Shown here: piece after piece, positions 25,383 through 35,458 of the stretch
How positions within the stretch are numbered: position 1 is the stretch's first letter
Layout of the letters: each line of letters starts with the position of its first letter
Source: Halobacteriales archaeon YIM A00013
Lineage (GTDB): Archaea > Halobacteriota > Halobacteria > Halobacteriales > Haloarculaceae
Length of the DNA stretch: 64,000 nucleotides
Assembly: GCA_025041195.1 (NCBI GenBank)
Contig: JAKCFM010000001.1
Coordinates: 1,302,001-1,366,000 of the forward strand
Direction of reading: 5' to 3'
Program-made: the position numbers and the translations under genes
The notes under the pieces: generated by a model
Told to the model about the DNA's origin: nothing
What the model saw: only the letters and a program-made list of their open reading frames with translations
Database searches by the model: none

Positions 25383-26639
25383 TCACTCGCCTCCAGTGTT
25401 GGCGTCAGCCCGCAATCCGATGGTCCGATTATCACAGCGATTCACTGGCGGGAGTCCTCTGACGCCAGGATGTGCGAGAAAGAAACAACCGGTAGCGATT
25501 GACAGCACGCCAACACCATACAGTACGATCGGTGGCGAGAGCTCTCCGGAAATAATTCCTCCCAGCAGGCTCCCAAGCGGTGCAACTCCGGAGAGACAGC
25601 TCCGAATCAGTGCGCTCACGCGTCCCAGCAACTGCTCTGCAACCACATCCTGAACCAACGTGGTGAAAATCACGGTGAACGCACTGCCGGGAACTGCACT
25701 GGCGAACAACAACAGCGCCGTTGGGATGCATTCGGAAATGCCCACACCTACGAGCACCAACGCACCAGTTGCGATGGGTGCGCCAATCGCAAGCGTGCCT
25801 ACCGAGACAGAATCAAGCACTGGTGCGGCAGCTGCTCCGAGGAGCCCACCGAGTCCGATCGCACCAACAAACAAGCCATACGCCACTGGCCCGCCGACGG
25901 TCGACGCGTACGCGGGCAAAACCACCGACGCTGCAGCTGCACCGAGATTGCTCATCGCTACTCCACCCAGCACTACCAGAAGCGCAGATCCCCGAACGTA
26001 CGAGGCTCCATCACGAAGCGCTGTGCTATAGCTATCGATCGATCGAGATGAATTTCGATTCGGCTTGCCGTCGGCGATTGCAACGCCCCGAAAACAGATT
26101 ACTGCTATGACAAAGGTGCCGGCATCAATGAGATACAGCCCAATTGGACCAATGATCCCAATGAGTAGTCCACCAACTGCATTGGCGATCGCATCGACAG
26201 TCCGCAACGAGGTTGAAAACAGCGAATTCGCCCGTGTGAGTGCATCTTCAGAAACAATTCGCGGGAGTGCTGCGGTCTGTGCGGGATACACGACGCCGTT
26301 GATGGTGTACAACACCGGAATCACCGAGAGGATGAGCCACACTGGCGGTTGACCAAAGAGAGCTACAGCCGGGATGATCAACACGCCAACACAGTTGATT
26401 CCCTGTGACCACAGAAGGATCGATCGGAGCGGCCACCGATCGACGAGTGGACCGACAAACACACTCAGCAGATCCGGGAGTCGAATGAGTGCCCCACCGA
26501 TCGCAGTGTACAGTGGTGAGTGGGTCACCTCCCAGAGCAACCACATCGTAGCTATATAGTACAGGCTATCACCGCAGTCCGTACTCACCCGACCAGCGAA
26601 CAACCGAACGAACGTTCCATTTTTGAGGAGATCGCGCAC
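25383..26639 (-). CDS. MFS transporter
   Basis: A 418-residue major-facilitator protein with about twelve helices, beginning MRDLLKNGTFVRLFAGRVST, the start typical of the MFS_3/enterobactin-exporter-like group. The loop FVGPLVDRWPLRSILLWSQG holds the conserved D-R-x3-R motif. It is a close paralogue of 43277-44521, and both loci include a similar ArsR-like regulator. The substrate is unknown; it is probably an efflux pump. Confidence 0.88.
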   Translation of the reverse strand: MRDLLKNGTFVRLFAGRVSTDCGDSLYYIATMWLLWEVTHSPLYTAIGGALIRLPDLLSVFVGPLVDRWPLRSILLWSQGINCVGVLIIPAVALFGQPPVWLILSVIPVLYTINGVVYPAQTAALPRIVSEDALTRANSLFSTSLRTVDAIANAVGGLLIGIIGPIGLYLIDAGTFVIAVICFRGVAIADGKPNRNSSRSIDSYSTALRDGASYVRGSALLVVLGGVAMSNLGAAAASVVLPAYASTVGGPVAYGLFVGAIGLGGLLGAAAAPVLDSVSVGTLAIGAPIATGALVLVGVGISECIPTALLLFASAVPGSAFTVIFTTLVQDVVAEQLLGRVSALIRSCLSGVAPLGSLLGGIISGELSPPIVLYGVGVLSIATGCFFLAHPGVRGLPPVNRCDNRTIGLRADANTGGE

Positions 26640-26780
26640 AGCAGTTGCTCTCTCCTTGACGCTTTAAATGTAATCTGAATAATATTTCTGTTCGCTGCGA
26701 AACAGAAGCGCGTTTCTGTCAGCAGTTGGTTTCGTTGGCGACACCACCCTTTCCTTGCTGGCTGGCGTAGTATTCATGCT

Positions 26781-27074
26781 ATGTCAGACGACCCGTTCGA
26801 TGAGATCGACGTGCCCGACGATCCACTGGCGGATCTCGACCGCGCGACCCAGCAACTCACGTTGCGAACGGAGCGTCGACGATACGACAAACCCGTCGTC
26901 ATCATCGAGGGGTTTGAGGGAGAAACGGATCTCGAAGCTCTCGCGAGCGAGCTGAAATCGGCGCTTGGCACCGGCGGGACCGTGACAGACGGGACCATCG
27001 AGCTGCAGGGCGATCACAAATCTCGCGTGAAAACGCTCCTGGAGGAGCGAGGCTTCCAGATCAATTCGGTGTGA
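26781..27074 (+). CDS. SUI1 family translation initiation factor
   Basis: A 97-residue eIF1/SUI1 homologue that helps select the start codon on the small ribosomal subunit. After a short acidic leader it shows the family core KPVVIIEGFEG, ALGTGGTVTDGTIELQGDHK and VKTLLEERGF. Length and motif order are those of archaeal SUI1. The gene stands alone between a divergent transporter and a convergent membrane protein. Confidence 0.93.
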   Translation: MSDDPFDEIDVPDDPLADLDRATQQLTLRTERRRYDKPVVIIEGFEGETDLEALASELKSALGTGGTVTDGTIELQGDHKSRVKTLLEERGFQINSV

Positions 27075-27093
27075 TCTGTGTGGCAACGAACGT

Positions 27094-27462
27094 TCAGGCC
27101 GACCGACCGAGCACCAACCCGTTGTGCCGGTCGATAGCATGGATGAGTCGATAGCTCACGAGCGCGGCGATGAGCACACCGTCAAGGAGGCTGTTGGCGA
27201 ACGGATTTTTGTTGGTTACAGCCAGCCAGGTCATCGCGATCGCAGCACCAGTGACTGCCCAACCGCACCACCGGGCGTGGCGGGTGCTCGATTCAACGAT
27301 CAAGAGACCGCCGTAGACGACCCCACAGACGGGAAGCAGTACGATGGCGAGTTCGATTGCTAGCTGGGCACCGGTGAGCTGATGCATTCCGATCAGTCCA
27401 CACAATCCGACGAAACAGGCCAGACAGAGGAGGCGAAGGCGAATGGCGGAGACGGTGACCAT
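27094..27462 (-). CDS. Small membrane protein
   Basis: About 122 residues with four hydrophobic segments (RLLCLACFVGLCGLIG, LAIELAIVLLPVCGVVYGG, GWAVTGAAIAMTWLAV and LLDGVLIAALVSYRLIHA). I place the start at ATG 27462 (MVTVSAIRL); longer N-termini are possible. No family was recognised. It lies 47 bp upstream of the convergent-side end of the TMEM165 gene, on the same strand and after it, so the two could be cotranscribed. Confidence 0.6.
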   Translation of the reverse strand: MVTVSAIRLRLLCLACFVGLCGLIGMHQLTGAQLAIELAIVLLPVCGVVYGGLLIVESSTRHARWCGWAVTGAAIAMTWLAVTNKNPFANSLLDGVLIAALVSYRLIHAIDRHNGLVLGRSA

Positions 27463-27509
27463 ACGCATACGTATGTGTCGCATTCGAAACAAAACCATCG
27501 CATCAGTGA

Positions 27510-28205
27510 TTACAAGGCAGACAACAGTATCGTCGACACAGCGCCGACGGCCTGCTCCCAGAGCGAGATGCCGGTGAACACTGAAAGCAGCGTATCGCCT
27601 CCGAAGAAGGCGAACAGGACCGCTCCGACGTAATGGGCCGTATGAAGATCGAACCGGTGGGAAAACCGATGGAAGAGGTACGCGTTCGCGAGGCTGATCG
27701 GAACGATCGCCAGCATCTCTCCGATCCAGATTGCTGGCGTGGCCCCATACTGGGCCGCAAGCCCGATCGTGATCAACTGGGTCTTATCACCGAACTCACC
27801 GGCGGACATCAGGGTGAACACTGAGAGAAACTGCCCAACTGGGCCGCCGATCGAGTGACCAAACAGCTCGAACGTTTCGTTAATTTCCGGAAGGACCTGG
27901 CTGCCGCCGTCGGTTTCGAGGGGCTGACGGTCTGGTGCGGACGTGAACAACACCACAGCAAAGAACAAAAACAGTCCCGCCGTGAGCAGATCGAGAAATA
28001 CGGCGGGAAACAGCCCCTGAAGCGTGTGGCCCAAGAGGATTTCCAGAACGGTCCACGCGCCAAACGCGGTGCTCGCGGCACCCACCACGAGCAAGGGCCG
28101 ATATCGTGTGGCCAGTCCGGCAATGATGAACTGCCCCTTCTCACCCGGAAGCACCGTCAGCTGAGCGATTGCTGCGATCGCGACGAGCTCAATGAATCCT
28201 GTCAT
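27510..28205 (-). CDS. TMEM165/GDT1 family cation transporter
   Basis: A 231-residue membrane protein of the UPF0016/GDT1 family, whose members move Mn2+ or Ca2+ out of the cytoplasm in exchange for protons. The family normally has two E-x-G-D-K-T/S motifs. The second is intact (SAGEFGDKTQLI), but the first is degenerate (LPGEKGQF, without the first Glu and with Asp replaced by Glu), as in other haloarchaeal members. The start at 28205 (MTGFIELVAIAAI) is preferred over an upstream ATG. A 14-bp palindrome 100 bp upstream may bind a metal-dependent repressor. Confidence 0.87.
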   Translation of the reverse strand: MTGFIELVAIAAIAQLTVLPGEKGQFIIAGLATRYRPLLVVGAASTAFGAWTVLEILLGHTLQGLFPAVFLDLLTAGLFLFFAVVLFTSAPDRQPLETDGGSQVLPEINETFELFGHSIGGPVGQFLSVFTLMSAGEFGDKTQLITIGLAAQYGATPAIWIGEMLAIVPISLANAYLFHRFSHRFDLHTAHYVGAVLFAFFGGDTLLSVFTGISLWEQAVGAVSTILLSAL

Positions 28206-28306
28206 AGCGTCACCACCGCCTCCAATGCTCACACACCACGGCCACAGGGGTATGCCGGTACACGCCCCACTCGTCAGTCAGTAGCCCATCCATCACGGTT
28301 GAATAA

Positions 28307-28320
28307 TTAGACTCGTCTAA
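28307..28320. promoter_or_regulatory. TTAGAC-TC-GTCTAA palindrome
   Basis: A perfect inverted repeat with 6-bp arms and a 2-bp centre, flanked by weaker AATAA/TTATT symmetry. It lies between the divergent genes for the TMEM165/GDT1 transporter (28205) and a small membrane protein (28415). TTAG-N-CTAA palindromes are the usual binding sites of DtxR/MntR-type metal regulators in haloarchaea, so manganese- or iron-dependent control of the transporter is likely. Confidence 0.6.
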
Positions 28321-28414
28321 GTTATTTGTTGTGGACTCCCCATTCAGCCATCGCTGTTAAATAATCCGCGCCTGGAACGGAAACGTTACGAGGACGATAC
28401 TAAAACGGTCGTTC

Positions 28415-28690
28415 ATGGAAATTGAGTTCCCCTGGTACGATAGCGCGCTGCTCGTGGGCGTGATATTTCTAATGGGTGCGCTTGCTATCAGCGACGAATC
28501 ACCGGTCCGCAAGCGGAGTATTTGTGGTTTCGGTGTAGGCGTCTGGTGTTCGGTTCTCGTTCGACACGTTCCACCAGACGCACCAGTCTTGCTTGGTGGA
28601 CTTCTCACAGCGATCTGCGTTGGCCTTGGTGTCGGTGTCTACTACCATCTCCGCGAGCGCAACGCCATCGATCTGATTCTCCCACGATGA
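28415..28690 (+). CDS. Small three-helix membrane protein
   Basis: A 91-residue hydrophobic protein with segments ALLVGVIFLMGALAIS, SICGFGVGVWCSVLV and APVLLGGLLTAICVGLGVGV. No family recognised. It is divergent from the TMEM165 transporter and shares the intergenic palindrome with it, so both could be under the same control. It ends 8 bp before the convergent regulator gene. Confidence 0.6.
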   Translation: MEIEFPWYDSALLVGVIFLMGALAISDESPVRKRSICGFGVGVWCSVLVRHVPPDAPVLLGGLLTAICVGLGVGVYYHLRERNAIDLILPR

Positions 28691-28698
28691 GTCACTCG

Positions 28699-29490
28699 CT
28701 ACGTGATCGATGACCGATCGAGCGGGCGACTATTCTCCCAATGTGATTCGAACTGCTGGACTGCCCACGACCTGACAGTCGAATCGTCGGTGTCGATCGA
28801 CGCCCTGAGAACACCGTCATCATCACGGACGAGAAGATGGACCGTCTCGTCGGCCACCGTTACGGCGAGCGGTATTCTTGCATCTGTAACGCGAATGCTC
28901 GCTCCATCAGCCCCAATGAGTGCTAGCAGCTGCTCTCGCAGTTCGGAGTCGTCAGACAGTGCTTCGATCGCCACCGGTGAGAGGACAGCGTCGAAGGTGA
29001 ACGTGCCATCGGTAACCCGCTGGACGACTAGCTCCAGACTCCGTTCGTTGAACGCGAACGAAAACGCCTGGATTTCATCAGCCGTCCGTTCGAGCTCAAG
29101 GAGTCGACCAACTGGTGCGTCGGGTCGCGTGGCCGACGGGAGAACAACGGTCGCATCGATGAGTCTGCGCAACGGAAACGACAGCCGATCAGCGGGAAGA
29201 TGCTCGACGACCGGACGGAGATCGGCTTCAAGCTCCAGGAGGTCAAGAAATTCGGTGAGTCCCTCAGCAAGTAGCTCGCCAGTGGCAGTGGCAACGTACT
29301 GGCCATCTCGTCGTGTGATCCACGATCGGTCCACAAAATCGCGAAGAATCCGACTGAGCGTTGCCTGTGAAACGCCCGTCGCCGTGGCGAGTGAGCCCCG
29401 TGTGTGCCCACCGTCCGCAAGCAACCGCAAGACAGCAATCCGATTCTCGGATCGGACGAGAAATTCGATCTCTTCTAGCGTCTCCTCCAT
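28699..29490 (-). CDS. Winged-helix regulator with FilR1-like sensor domain
   Basis: A 263-residue protein. Residues 1-75 form a winged helix (RIAVLRLLADGGHTRGSLAT, then TGVSQATLSRILRDFVDRSW). The rest resembles the archaeal FilR1/DUF1724 sensor, with the strands ERSLELVVQRVTDGTF and ARIPLAVTVADETVHLLVRD. It lies head-to-head with an EamA transporter gene 233 bp away, which it may control. The ligand is unknown. Confidence 0.82.
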   Translation of the reverse strand: MEETLEEIEFLVRSENRIAVLRLLADGGHTRGSLATATGVSQATLSRILRDFVDRSWITRRDGQYVATATGELLAEGLTEFLDLLELEADLRPVVEHLPADRLSFPLRRLIDATVVLPSATRPDAPVGRLLELERTADEIQAFSFAFNERSLELVVQRVTDGTFTFDAVLSPVAIEALSDDSELREQLLALIGADGASIRVTDARIPLAVTVADETVHLLVRDDDGVLRASIDTDDSTVRSWAVQQFESHWENSRPLDRSSIT

Positions 29491-29723
29491 ACCACACTGT
29501 CAGCGATCCCGGCGGAAAACCGTTTTCACACCATGAAACGGTTTCACTCCGTGTCTTCCGGTCGCCTCCGTGCGATCATTTCTCCGTATGTAACAATTTC
29601 CGAATAGAACTATCCCCCCATCAGTGCCTACGTTCAAATGACATGGAGCACACGGACGATGGGCGTCGTCCCCGCGACGGTGGCTGCGGTGGCTTGCCCA
29701 CAGAGACGGGAGGTGGTGGCTGA

Positions 29724-30650
29724 ATGGATCGGCGTGCGATGGTGTTTTTCGCCCTCACGAGTGTCTTCTTCGGCGGCACGTTCGTCGGCGCGAAAGCCGG
29801 ACTCACAGCGGTGCCACCACTGTTGTTGCTCGGCCTTCGTTTCGATGTCGCCGCAATCGTCCTCGGCGGCTACGTACTCTGGCGGTATTCGCCGTCAGCA
29901 CTCCGACCCCGGACACGAGACGATCTCGTTGGCATTCTTGCGACGGGTTTCGTCGCGGTCGGGGTGACGAATGCGTTGATTTTCGTCGGCCAACAGTACG
30001 TCACGAGCGGCGTGTCGTCGATCATCACCAGCCTGAATCCAATTCTCACCCCCGTGTTCGCAGCGGCGCTTGTTGCTGACGAAGAGCTGTCGCGTCAAGG
30101 CGCATTCGGCATGCTGATCGGCCTCGTTGGCGTTGCGCTCGTCGTCTCACCCGATCCAGCGCAGCTCATGGGCGGCGCAATCCTCGGAAAGGTGCTCGTG
30201 TTCGGCGCCGCGATCACCGGCGCGCTCGGAAGCGTCCTCATTCGGTGGGCAGACAGTGACCTCTCGGCGTCGATTCGAACGGCGTGGGGGGTTCCAATCG
30301 CCGCCGTCTTCGTGCATCTGCTGAGCGCCCACGCTGATGAATCGATTGCGAGCGTCGTCTGGACGCCAACTGCAATCGCATCGATCGTCTATCTCGGCGT
30401 CTTTGCCGGCGGTGTGGCCTACATCACGTACTTCACGCTGATTGACACCACCGGCGTGATCCGTGCGAATCTCGTCTTCTATCTCGTCCCGGTCATCGCT
30501 GCACTCGGCGGATGGCTCTTGCTGGGCGAATCGATCACGATGGTCGCTATCGTCGGCTTTTTCGTCATCTTCGCCGGCTTTGCGGTGATTGGCAGCGAAG
30601 AGTTGACGTACAGAGAGCTAGAGCGATCAATGAATCAGTTCGCGAGCTGA
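29724..30650 (+). CDS. DMT superfamily (EamA) transporter
   Basis: A 308-residue membrane protein with ten helices in two EamA repeats, each of about 140 residues. The first starts FFALTSVFFGGTFVGAKAGL and the second at about residue 150 (GGAILGKVLVFGAAITGALG). The LNPILTPVFAA motif at the end of each repeat's third or fourth helix is typical. It probably exports a metabolite or amino acid and may be controlled by the divergent FilR1-type regulator. Confidence 0.9.
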   Translation: MDRRAMVFFALTSVFFGGTFVGAKAGLTAVPPLLLLGLRFDVAAIVLGGYVLWRYSPSALRPRTRDDLVGILATGFVAVGVTNALIFVGQQYVTSGVSSIITSLNPILTPVFAAALVADEELSRQGAFGMLIGLVGVALVVSPDPAQLMGGAILGKVLVFGAAITGALGSVLIRWADSDLSASIRTAWGVPIAAVFVHLLSAHADESIASVVWTPTAIASIVYLGVFAGGVAYITYFTLIDTTGVIRANLVFYLVPVIAALGGWLLLGESITMVAIVGFFVIFAGFAVIGSEELTYRELERSMNQFAS

Positions 30651-30723
30651 ACGGCTATCAGAACGCGTTGCGATCCGTATTGCTATCACATCCCTTATCG
30701 ACGTATCGAGCAAACACACCCAT

Positions 30724-31281
30724 ATGAGCGACGACGACCTTGCCTGGGAAACCCTTGCGCAAGAGACGGCTTTTTCCTGCCCTGGATTCACGGTTGAACA
30801 TCAGTCTGTCCGCCTCCCAGATGGCACGGAGACTGATTTCGATTATCTCAGCGAGCGGCCGGCGGTGGTGATTCTTCCGTTCACGACGGATGGGTCGGTC
30901 GTCGTTATCGAGGAGTGGCGACAGGCCGTCGGACGGATCAACTACGGACTCCCCGCTGGCGGCGTCGAAGCCGAGGACGACGACCTCACCGACGCAGCGC
31001 GTCGAGAGCTTCGTGAGGAAACGGGCTACGAATCGACAACCATGGAGCCGCTCACGACGGTCGAGCCGGCAAACGGAATCGCTGACAGTGTTCATCATTA
31101 TTTCGTTGCACACGACTGTACACCGACAGCATCCCAGGATCTCGACGTGAACGAAGCGATACGGCCAACGACAACGACGCTCGATACCCTCCGTGACGCA
31201 GTTCGTGCGGGTGAAATTCGCGATGCACGGACGGTGCTAGGCGTGTGCTATCACGGAATGAGTAAAAGCGACGAGGCTTAG
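30724..31281 (+). CDS. NUDIX hydrolase
   Basis: A 185-residue NUDIX enzyme with the complete box GVEAEDDDLTDAARRELREE followed by TGY (about residues 79-101), where the REx2EE glutamates bind Mg2+. The upstream strand VVIEEWRQAVGRINYGLPAG is characteristic of ADP-ribose pyrophosphatase-type members. It probably hydrolyses ADP-ribose or a similar nucleoside diphosphate. The tgtA gene begins 24 bp downstream on the same strand; cotranscription is possible but no functional link is known. Confidence 0.9.
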   Translation: MSDDDLAWETLAQETAFSCPGFTVEHQSVRLPDGTETDFDYLSERPAVVILPFTTDGSVVVIEEWRQAVGRINYGLPAGGVEAEDDDLTDAARRELREETGYESTTMEPLTTVEPANGIADSVHHYFVAHDCTPTASQDLDVNEAIRPTTTTLDTLRDAVRAGEIRDARTVLGVCYHGMSKSDEA

Positions 31282-31305
31282 GGCGCGCTGGCGCTATCAC
31301 GCACA

Positions 31306-32811
31306 ATGAGCGGACAGTTCGAAATCCGGACGTTCGACGCGGCCGGCCGAGTCGGGGAGTTATCTATCCCCCGCGCGGGCGTCACGATCGAAACGCCGGC
31401 GCTGTTACCCGTCGTGAATCCCCACATTCAGACGCTTTCGTCATCGACACTCAAATCGTTGGGGGCAGAGATTCTCATCACGAACAGCTACATCCTGCAT
31501 CAGAGCGACGATCTGCGTGATACCGTTCTTGAGGAGGGACTGCACTCGCTGTTGGATTTCGACGGCGCGATCATGACGGATTCTGGCTCGTTCCAGCTGG
31601 CAGAGTACGGTGAGATCGAAGTAACCACCGAGGAAATTCTTCAGTTTCAGTCGGCAATTGGCTCCGATATCGGAACGCCAGTCGATATCCCAACGCCACC
31701 CGATGTGAGCCACGAGCACGCAGAACGCGAACTACAGACGACACAGGAGCGAATCGAGCTGGCGAGTCACCTGCAATCCGAGCTGGACGACGACATGCTC
31801 GTTACTGCACCTGTGCAGGGCGCAACCCATCCGGATCTGCGCGAGCGCGCAGGTCGCCACGCAGCCACCAGTGGCCTTGACGTATTTCCGATCGGTGCGG
31901 TTGTGCCGCTGCTCAATCAGTATCGCTATGCAACCGTCGCCGATGTCGTGATGGCGGCCAAGCGCGGACTCAGTGCGGATGCGCCGGTCCATCTGTTCGG
32001 TGCTGGCCACCCGATGATGCTGGCGTTCGCTGTCGCGATGGGCTGTGATCTGTTCGATTCTGCAGCGTATGCAATCTATGCGCGTGATGATCGGTATCTC
32101 ACGGTTCGGGGAACGGACCATCTCGACGAGCTCGAATACTTCCCCTGCTCCTGTTCGGTCTGTACGGACCACACGCCGACAGAGCTCCAGGCAATGGACG
32201 ACGCGACGCGAGAACGACTGCTCGCACGACACAACCTCTCGGTGACGTTCGCCGAAATTCGACGGATCAAACAGGCAATCAGGCGTGGAAACCTGCTTGA
32301 GCTGGTTGAAACCCGTGCCAGAAGTCATCCCACGATGCTTGATGGCTACCGGACGCTACTCGATCACAGCACCCAGCTAGAGCGAACCGATCCAGTGTCG
32401 AAAGACGCCTTTTTCTATCTCTCGAGCGAGAGCGCACGTCGGCCAGAGGTCAAACGACACCACGAGCGCCTCCAGCGGCTCTCTATCGAGGGATCGGTGT
32501 TACTCACCGAAGGGAATCCAAACGATGCGTATGATGCGTGCTGGCGGCTTCGCCCGCCGTTCGGTCCGTTCCCGCGGGCGCTTTCGGACACCTATCCCTT
32601 CACGGCAGAACTGCCCGAACGGCTCGATCTCGCGGCGTATTCTGCTGGGGCAGACGGAATCGAAGCACTACTCGAAAACAATCCCAGCGCAGAGGTGACC
32701 GTCGCTCTCCATAACTGGCCCGATGCCGTGGTAGAGCGTCTGTCGGAGTCGGTCACGGTTACGCCACTGCATGAGAACACTGCGCAATCGCCGGTTGATA
32801 AGACAACGTAG
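31306..32811 (+). CDS. tgtA: tRNA-guanine(15) transglycosylase TgtA
   Basis: This enzyme exchanges guanine-15 of tRNA for preQ0, the first step of archaeosine synthesis. The 501-residue protein has the TIM-barrel catalytic core: the nucleophile region [15 protein letters not shown] (about residues 85-100), the second aspartate in [20 protein letters not shown], and the zinc site FPCSCSVC (about 282-289) with its later histidine. A shorter C-terminal part follows. It is directly followed by arcS, the next enzyme of the pathway. Confidence 0.94.
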   Translation: MSGQFEIRTFDAAGRVGELSIPRAGVTIETPALLPVVNPHIQTLSSSTLKSLGAEILITNSYILHQSDDLRDTVLEEGLHSLLDFDGAIMTDSGSFQLAEYGEIEVTTEEILQFQSAIGSDIGTPVDIPTPPDVSHEHAERELQTTQERIELASHLQSELDDDMLVTAPVQGATHPDLRERAGRHAATSGLDVFPIGAVVPLLNQYRYATVADVVMAAKRGLSADAPVHLFGAGHPMMLAFAVAMGCDLFDSAAYAIYARDDRYLTVRGTDHLDELEYFPCSCSVCTDHTPTELQAMDDATRERLLARHNLSVTFAEIRRIKQAIRRGNLLELVETRARSHPTMLDGYRTLLDHSTQLERTDPVSKDAFFYLSSESARRPEVKRHHERLQRLSIEGSVLLTEGNPNDAYDACWRLRPPFGPFPRALSDTYPFTAELPERLDLAAYSAGADGIEALLENNPSAEVTVALHNWPDAVVERLSESVTVTPLHENTAQSPVDKTT

Positions 32812-32839
32812 TAGTGCCGTGATCGTCTGAGGATAGCCA

Positions 32840-34591
32840 ATGACCGAGTACTTCGAGGTAATCGAGCGTGATGGCCCGGCCCGACTTGGCCGGCTCCGGC
32901 TTGCCACGCCGGTGGCGACGCCCGCGCTCGTTGACGAAGTGATCGAGGACGCTGGCAGCCTCTGGCCGACAGAGCGTGACGCCCCCGACGGTGATGACGA
33001 ATCGCTCACGATATTGCCCCATCGTGCGTTTCCCGCTGGAACCGCATCCGAGGTGGAATCGGCGTTTGCGGTCGAGCCGGACTCTGTGTCGTTTCCCAGC
33101 GCCACTGTGATCTCCCGAGAGACCGCCAGCGATTACAACACCGATGCGTACGTCCTTTCTGAGGCGTCAGGGATAGTCGGCAACGCCCGGGCGTTCGTGG
33201 AGACGATCATCGACGTTCGCTCGTCAATTCCGGATGACACAGGGCTGTTTTGCTCAGGGGTGGCAACAGCCGCCAATGCAGCGGTGCTCGCCTACGCCGG
33301 GATCGATTGTTTTGACACCCATCGGGCGCATCTTCGCGGTCTTGAGGGATTCTACCAGACTACGGACGGCGAACAGTTTCTTGAAGATTTATCAGAACTA
33401 CCGTGTGCGTGTGCGGCCTGTCAGCAGTCACGTGAGGCGTTTGGCCCCGAGGACTGCGCTGCCCACAACGTGAACGCGCTGCGAGCGTCGCTGGCGACCG
33501 TTCGCGAGCAAATTCGAGCGGGGACGCTCAGATCGTACATCGAAGGCCAGGCTCGCCACGAGGCGTGGCTCACTGCGGCGTTTCGCCGACTGGATCAGCA
33601 GTACGGCTATCTCGAAGCGCGGACACCCCTGGTGCGGACGGCAGAAATGCTGGCGGCGAGCGACGACGCCATGCGCCGCGTAGAGATCCAGCGGTTCGCG
33701 GATCGGGTCTGTTCGCGTTATCGCAATCGCTTCGACCAGCCGCTCGTGCTCGTCCCGTGTTCGGCACGGAAGCCGTACAGCAGTTCACAGAGTCACGGCC
33801 AGTTTCACGAGGCGATCAACTACCGCGCCCACACCGTCTCAATGACCTCTCCTATTGGAGTCGTGCCACCGGAGCTGGAGTACACCTATCCTGCCCAGCA
33901 GTACGACAGCGTCGTCACCGGCCGCTGGAGCGAGTCAGAGATCGAGTTCGTTGCCAACGTTCTCAAGCGCTATCTTGAGCGCAACGACTACCCACGTCAC
34001 ATTGCCCACGTCCCACCGGGTGGCTATCAGGAGATCTGTGAGCGAGTCCAAGCACGGACCGACGTGGAGTTCGAGTTCACCGTCGCGGAGCATCCAACGA
34101 CAGACGATGCCCTCGAAACGCTGTCGGAGACACTCAGCGGTGAATCAACGTTTCTGAAGCGCGAGCGCGAACACAACACCGTTCGGGCGATTGCTGATTA
34201 TCAGTTCGGGGCTGGCGCTGGAGACGAGCTGTTCGGTGCGCTCTCGGTCGATGGCTATCTTCCCGGGTTGCGGGTTCACGACGACGACGGCGAACAGCTC
34301 GCAACGATCGTCCCCAAATACGGAACGCTCTCGTTCACCCTTGCTGGGGCACAACGCTGGAACGAAAGCGACGTCCCAACCAACCGCGTCGAGATCGACC
34401 CGTTCGTTCCACAGGGAAGCGTTCTCGCACCGGGGATAACGAGTGCCAGCGAGTCAATTCGCGTCGGGGATGAGGTGTTTGTCGAGGGTGAAAAGGCAGT
34501 TGCCGTTGGTCGAGCGAAAATGCACGGGGCAGCTATGGAGAGCTCGTCGCGGGGAATCGCCGTCGAGGTTCGCCACGTCGAAGAGCGTTAG
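32840..34591 (+). CDS. arcS: Archaeosine synthase ArcS (TgtA2)
   Basis: Converts preQ0-15 in tRNA to archaeosine. The 583-residue protein keeps the degenerate Tgt-like N-terminal half (with ACAACQQS in place of the zinc site) and the ArcS-specific block ([19 protein letters not shown]). It ends in a PUA domain ([17 protein letters not shown]) that binds the tRNA. The motif [15 protein letters not shown] is typical of the ArcS family. It lies 28 bp after tgtA and overlaps the convergent msrB by 4 bp. Confidence 0.93.
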   Translation: MTEYFEVIERDGPARLGRLRLATPVATPALVDEVIEDAGSLWPTERDAPDGDDESLTILPHRAFPAGTASEVESAFAVEPDSVSFPSATVISRETASDYNTDAYVLSEASGIVGNARAFVETIIDVRSSIPDDTGLFCSGVATAANAAVLAYAGIDCFDTHRAHLRGLEGFYQTTDGEQFLEDLSELPCACAACQQSREAFGPEDCAAHNVNALRASLATVREQIRAGTLRSYIEGQARHEAWLTAAFRRLDQQYGYLEARTPLVRTAEMLAASDDAMRRVEIQRFADRVCSRYRNRFDQPLVLVPCSARKPYSSSQSHGQFHEAINYRAHTVSMTSPIGVVPPELEYTYPAQQYDSVVTGRWSESEIEFVANVLKRYLERNDYPRHIAHVPPGGYQEICERVQARTDVEFEFTVAEHPTTDDALETLSETLSGESTFLKREREHNTVRAIADYQFGAGAGDELFGALSVDGYLPGLRVHDDDGEQLATIVPKYGTLSFTLAGAQRWNESDVPTNRVEIDPFVPQGSVLAPGITSASESIRVGDEVFVEGEKAVAVGRAKMHGAAMESSSRGIAVEVRHVEER

Positions 34592-34986
34592 TTTTCTTCG
34601 TCGAATTCGAGTGCCACGGAGTTGATACAGTAGCGCTTGCCAGTTGGGTCGGGGCCATCATCAAACACGTGGCCGAGATGTCCCTCACAGCGGGCGCAGA
34701 CAACTTCGGTTCTCACCATGCCATGGCTCGTGTCTTCGCGATATTCGATGGCGTCCTCAGCCGCATCGAAAAAGCTCGGCCAGCCAGTGTTTGAGCCGAA
34801 CTTCGTCTCCGAATCGAACAGTTGCGCACCACAGCCGGCACAGCGGAAGGTTCCGTCGCGATCTTCGTCGATATACTCTCCCGAGAACTTTGGTTCGGTT
34901 CCACACTCGCGCAGCACGCGGTATTCGTCCTCCTCAAGGGTTTCGCGCCACTCCTCCTCGCTGTCTGGAACGGACTCATCGGTCAT
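34588..34986 (-). CDS. msrB: Peptide-methionine (R)-S-oxide reductase MsrB
   Basis: Repairs oxidised methionine residues. The 132-residue protein has both zinc-binding CxxC pairs (CAGCG and [16 protein letters not shown]) and the catalytic signature [11 protein letters not shown], where the cysteine is the nucleophile. A complete conserved set including [11 protein letters not shown] is present, so the enzyme should be active. It overlaps the end of arcS by 4 bp on the opposite strand. Confidence 0.95.
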   Translation of the reverse strand: MTDESVPDSEEEWRETLEEDEYRVLRECGTEPKFSGEYIDEDRDGTFRCAGCGAQLFDSETKFGSNTGWPSFFDAAEDAIEYREDTSHGMVRTEVVCARCEGHLGHVFDDGPDPTGKRYCINSVALEFDEEN

Positions 34987-35080
34987 ACCATTTGTAGCCG
35001 TGCTGGTCGGTTGTGTGTTTCGACAGCGGCGGCCTCTGTGACGGAGGCCAACACAGCAATCCTCATATTACCGAGATTAG

Positions 35081-35458
35081 ATGTGTTTGACAGTGACTGA
35101 GAAGAACGCCGAACCGTTCGATCAAGCGGCTGTCCTGACCCAGCTGCAGAATGCGTGGTCGCTCGAAACGAGCACACTGTGGACTCCAGAGAATCCTGCG
35201 CGCGGACAGTGTCCGGTCACGGCGCTCGTGATACAGGATCACGTTGGTGGCGAGATCAAAAAGACACCAACCGAGGATGGCCCACATTTTTACAACGTCA
35301 TTGATGGGGAGCGCTACGATCTGACGGCCGGGCAGTTCGAATCCCTCCCGACGTATCTCGATTTGCCATCGGATCGAAGCGAAGCGTTCGAGCACACGAA
35401 CGAAACACAGTATGACGCGCTTTCTGAGCGATTTTCCACCGAAGCAATCGAGAACTAG
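35081..35458 (+). CDS. YunG family protein
   Basis: A 125-residue protein with the features of the YunG family: PENPARGQCPVTALVIQDHV with the conserved cysteine, then GGEIKKTPTEDGPHFYNVID and YDLTAGQFESLPTY. The single Cys plus His/Asp residues suggest a transglutaminase-like fold, but the function is unknown. The ATG at 35081 is used; a GTG four codons later is also possible. It overlaps the convergent regulator by 4 bp. Confidence 0.75.
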   Translation: MCLTVTEKNAEPFDQAAVLTQLQNAWSLETSTLWTPENPARGQCPVTALVIQDHVGGEIKKTPTEDGPHFYNVIDGERYDLTAGQFESLPTYLDLPSDRSEAFEHTNETQYDALSERFSTEAIEN

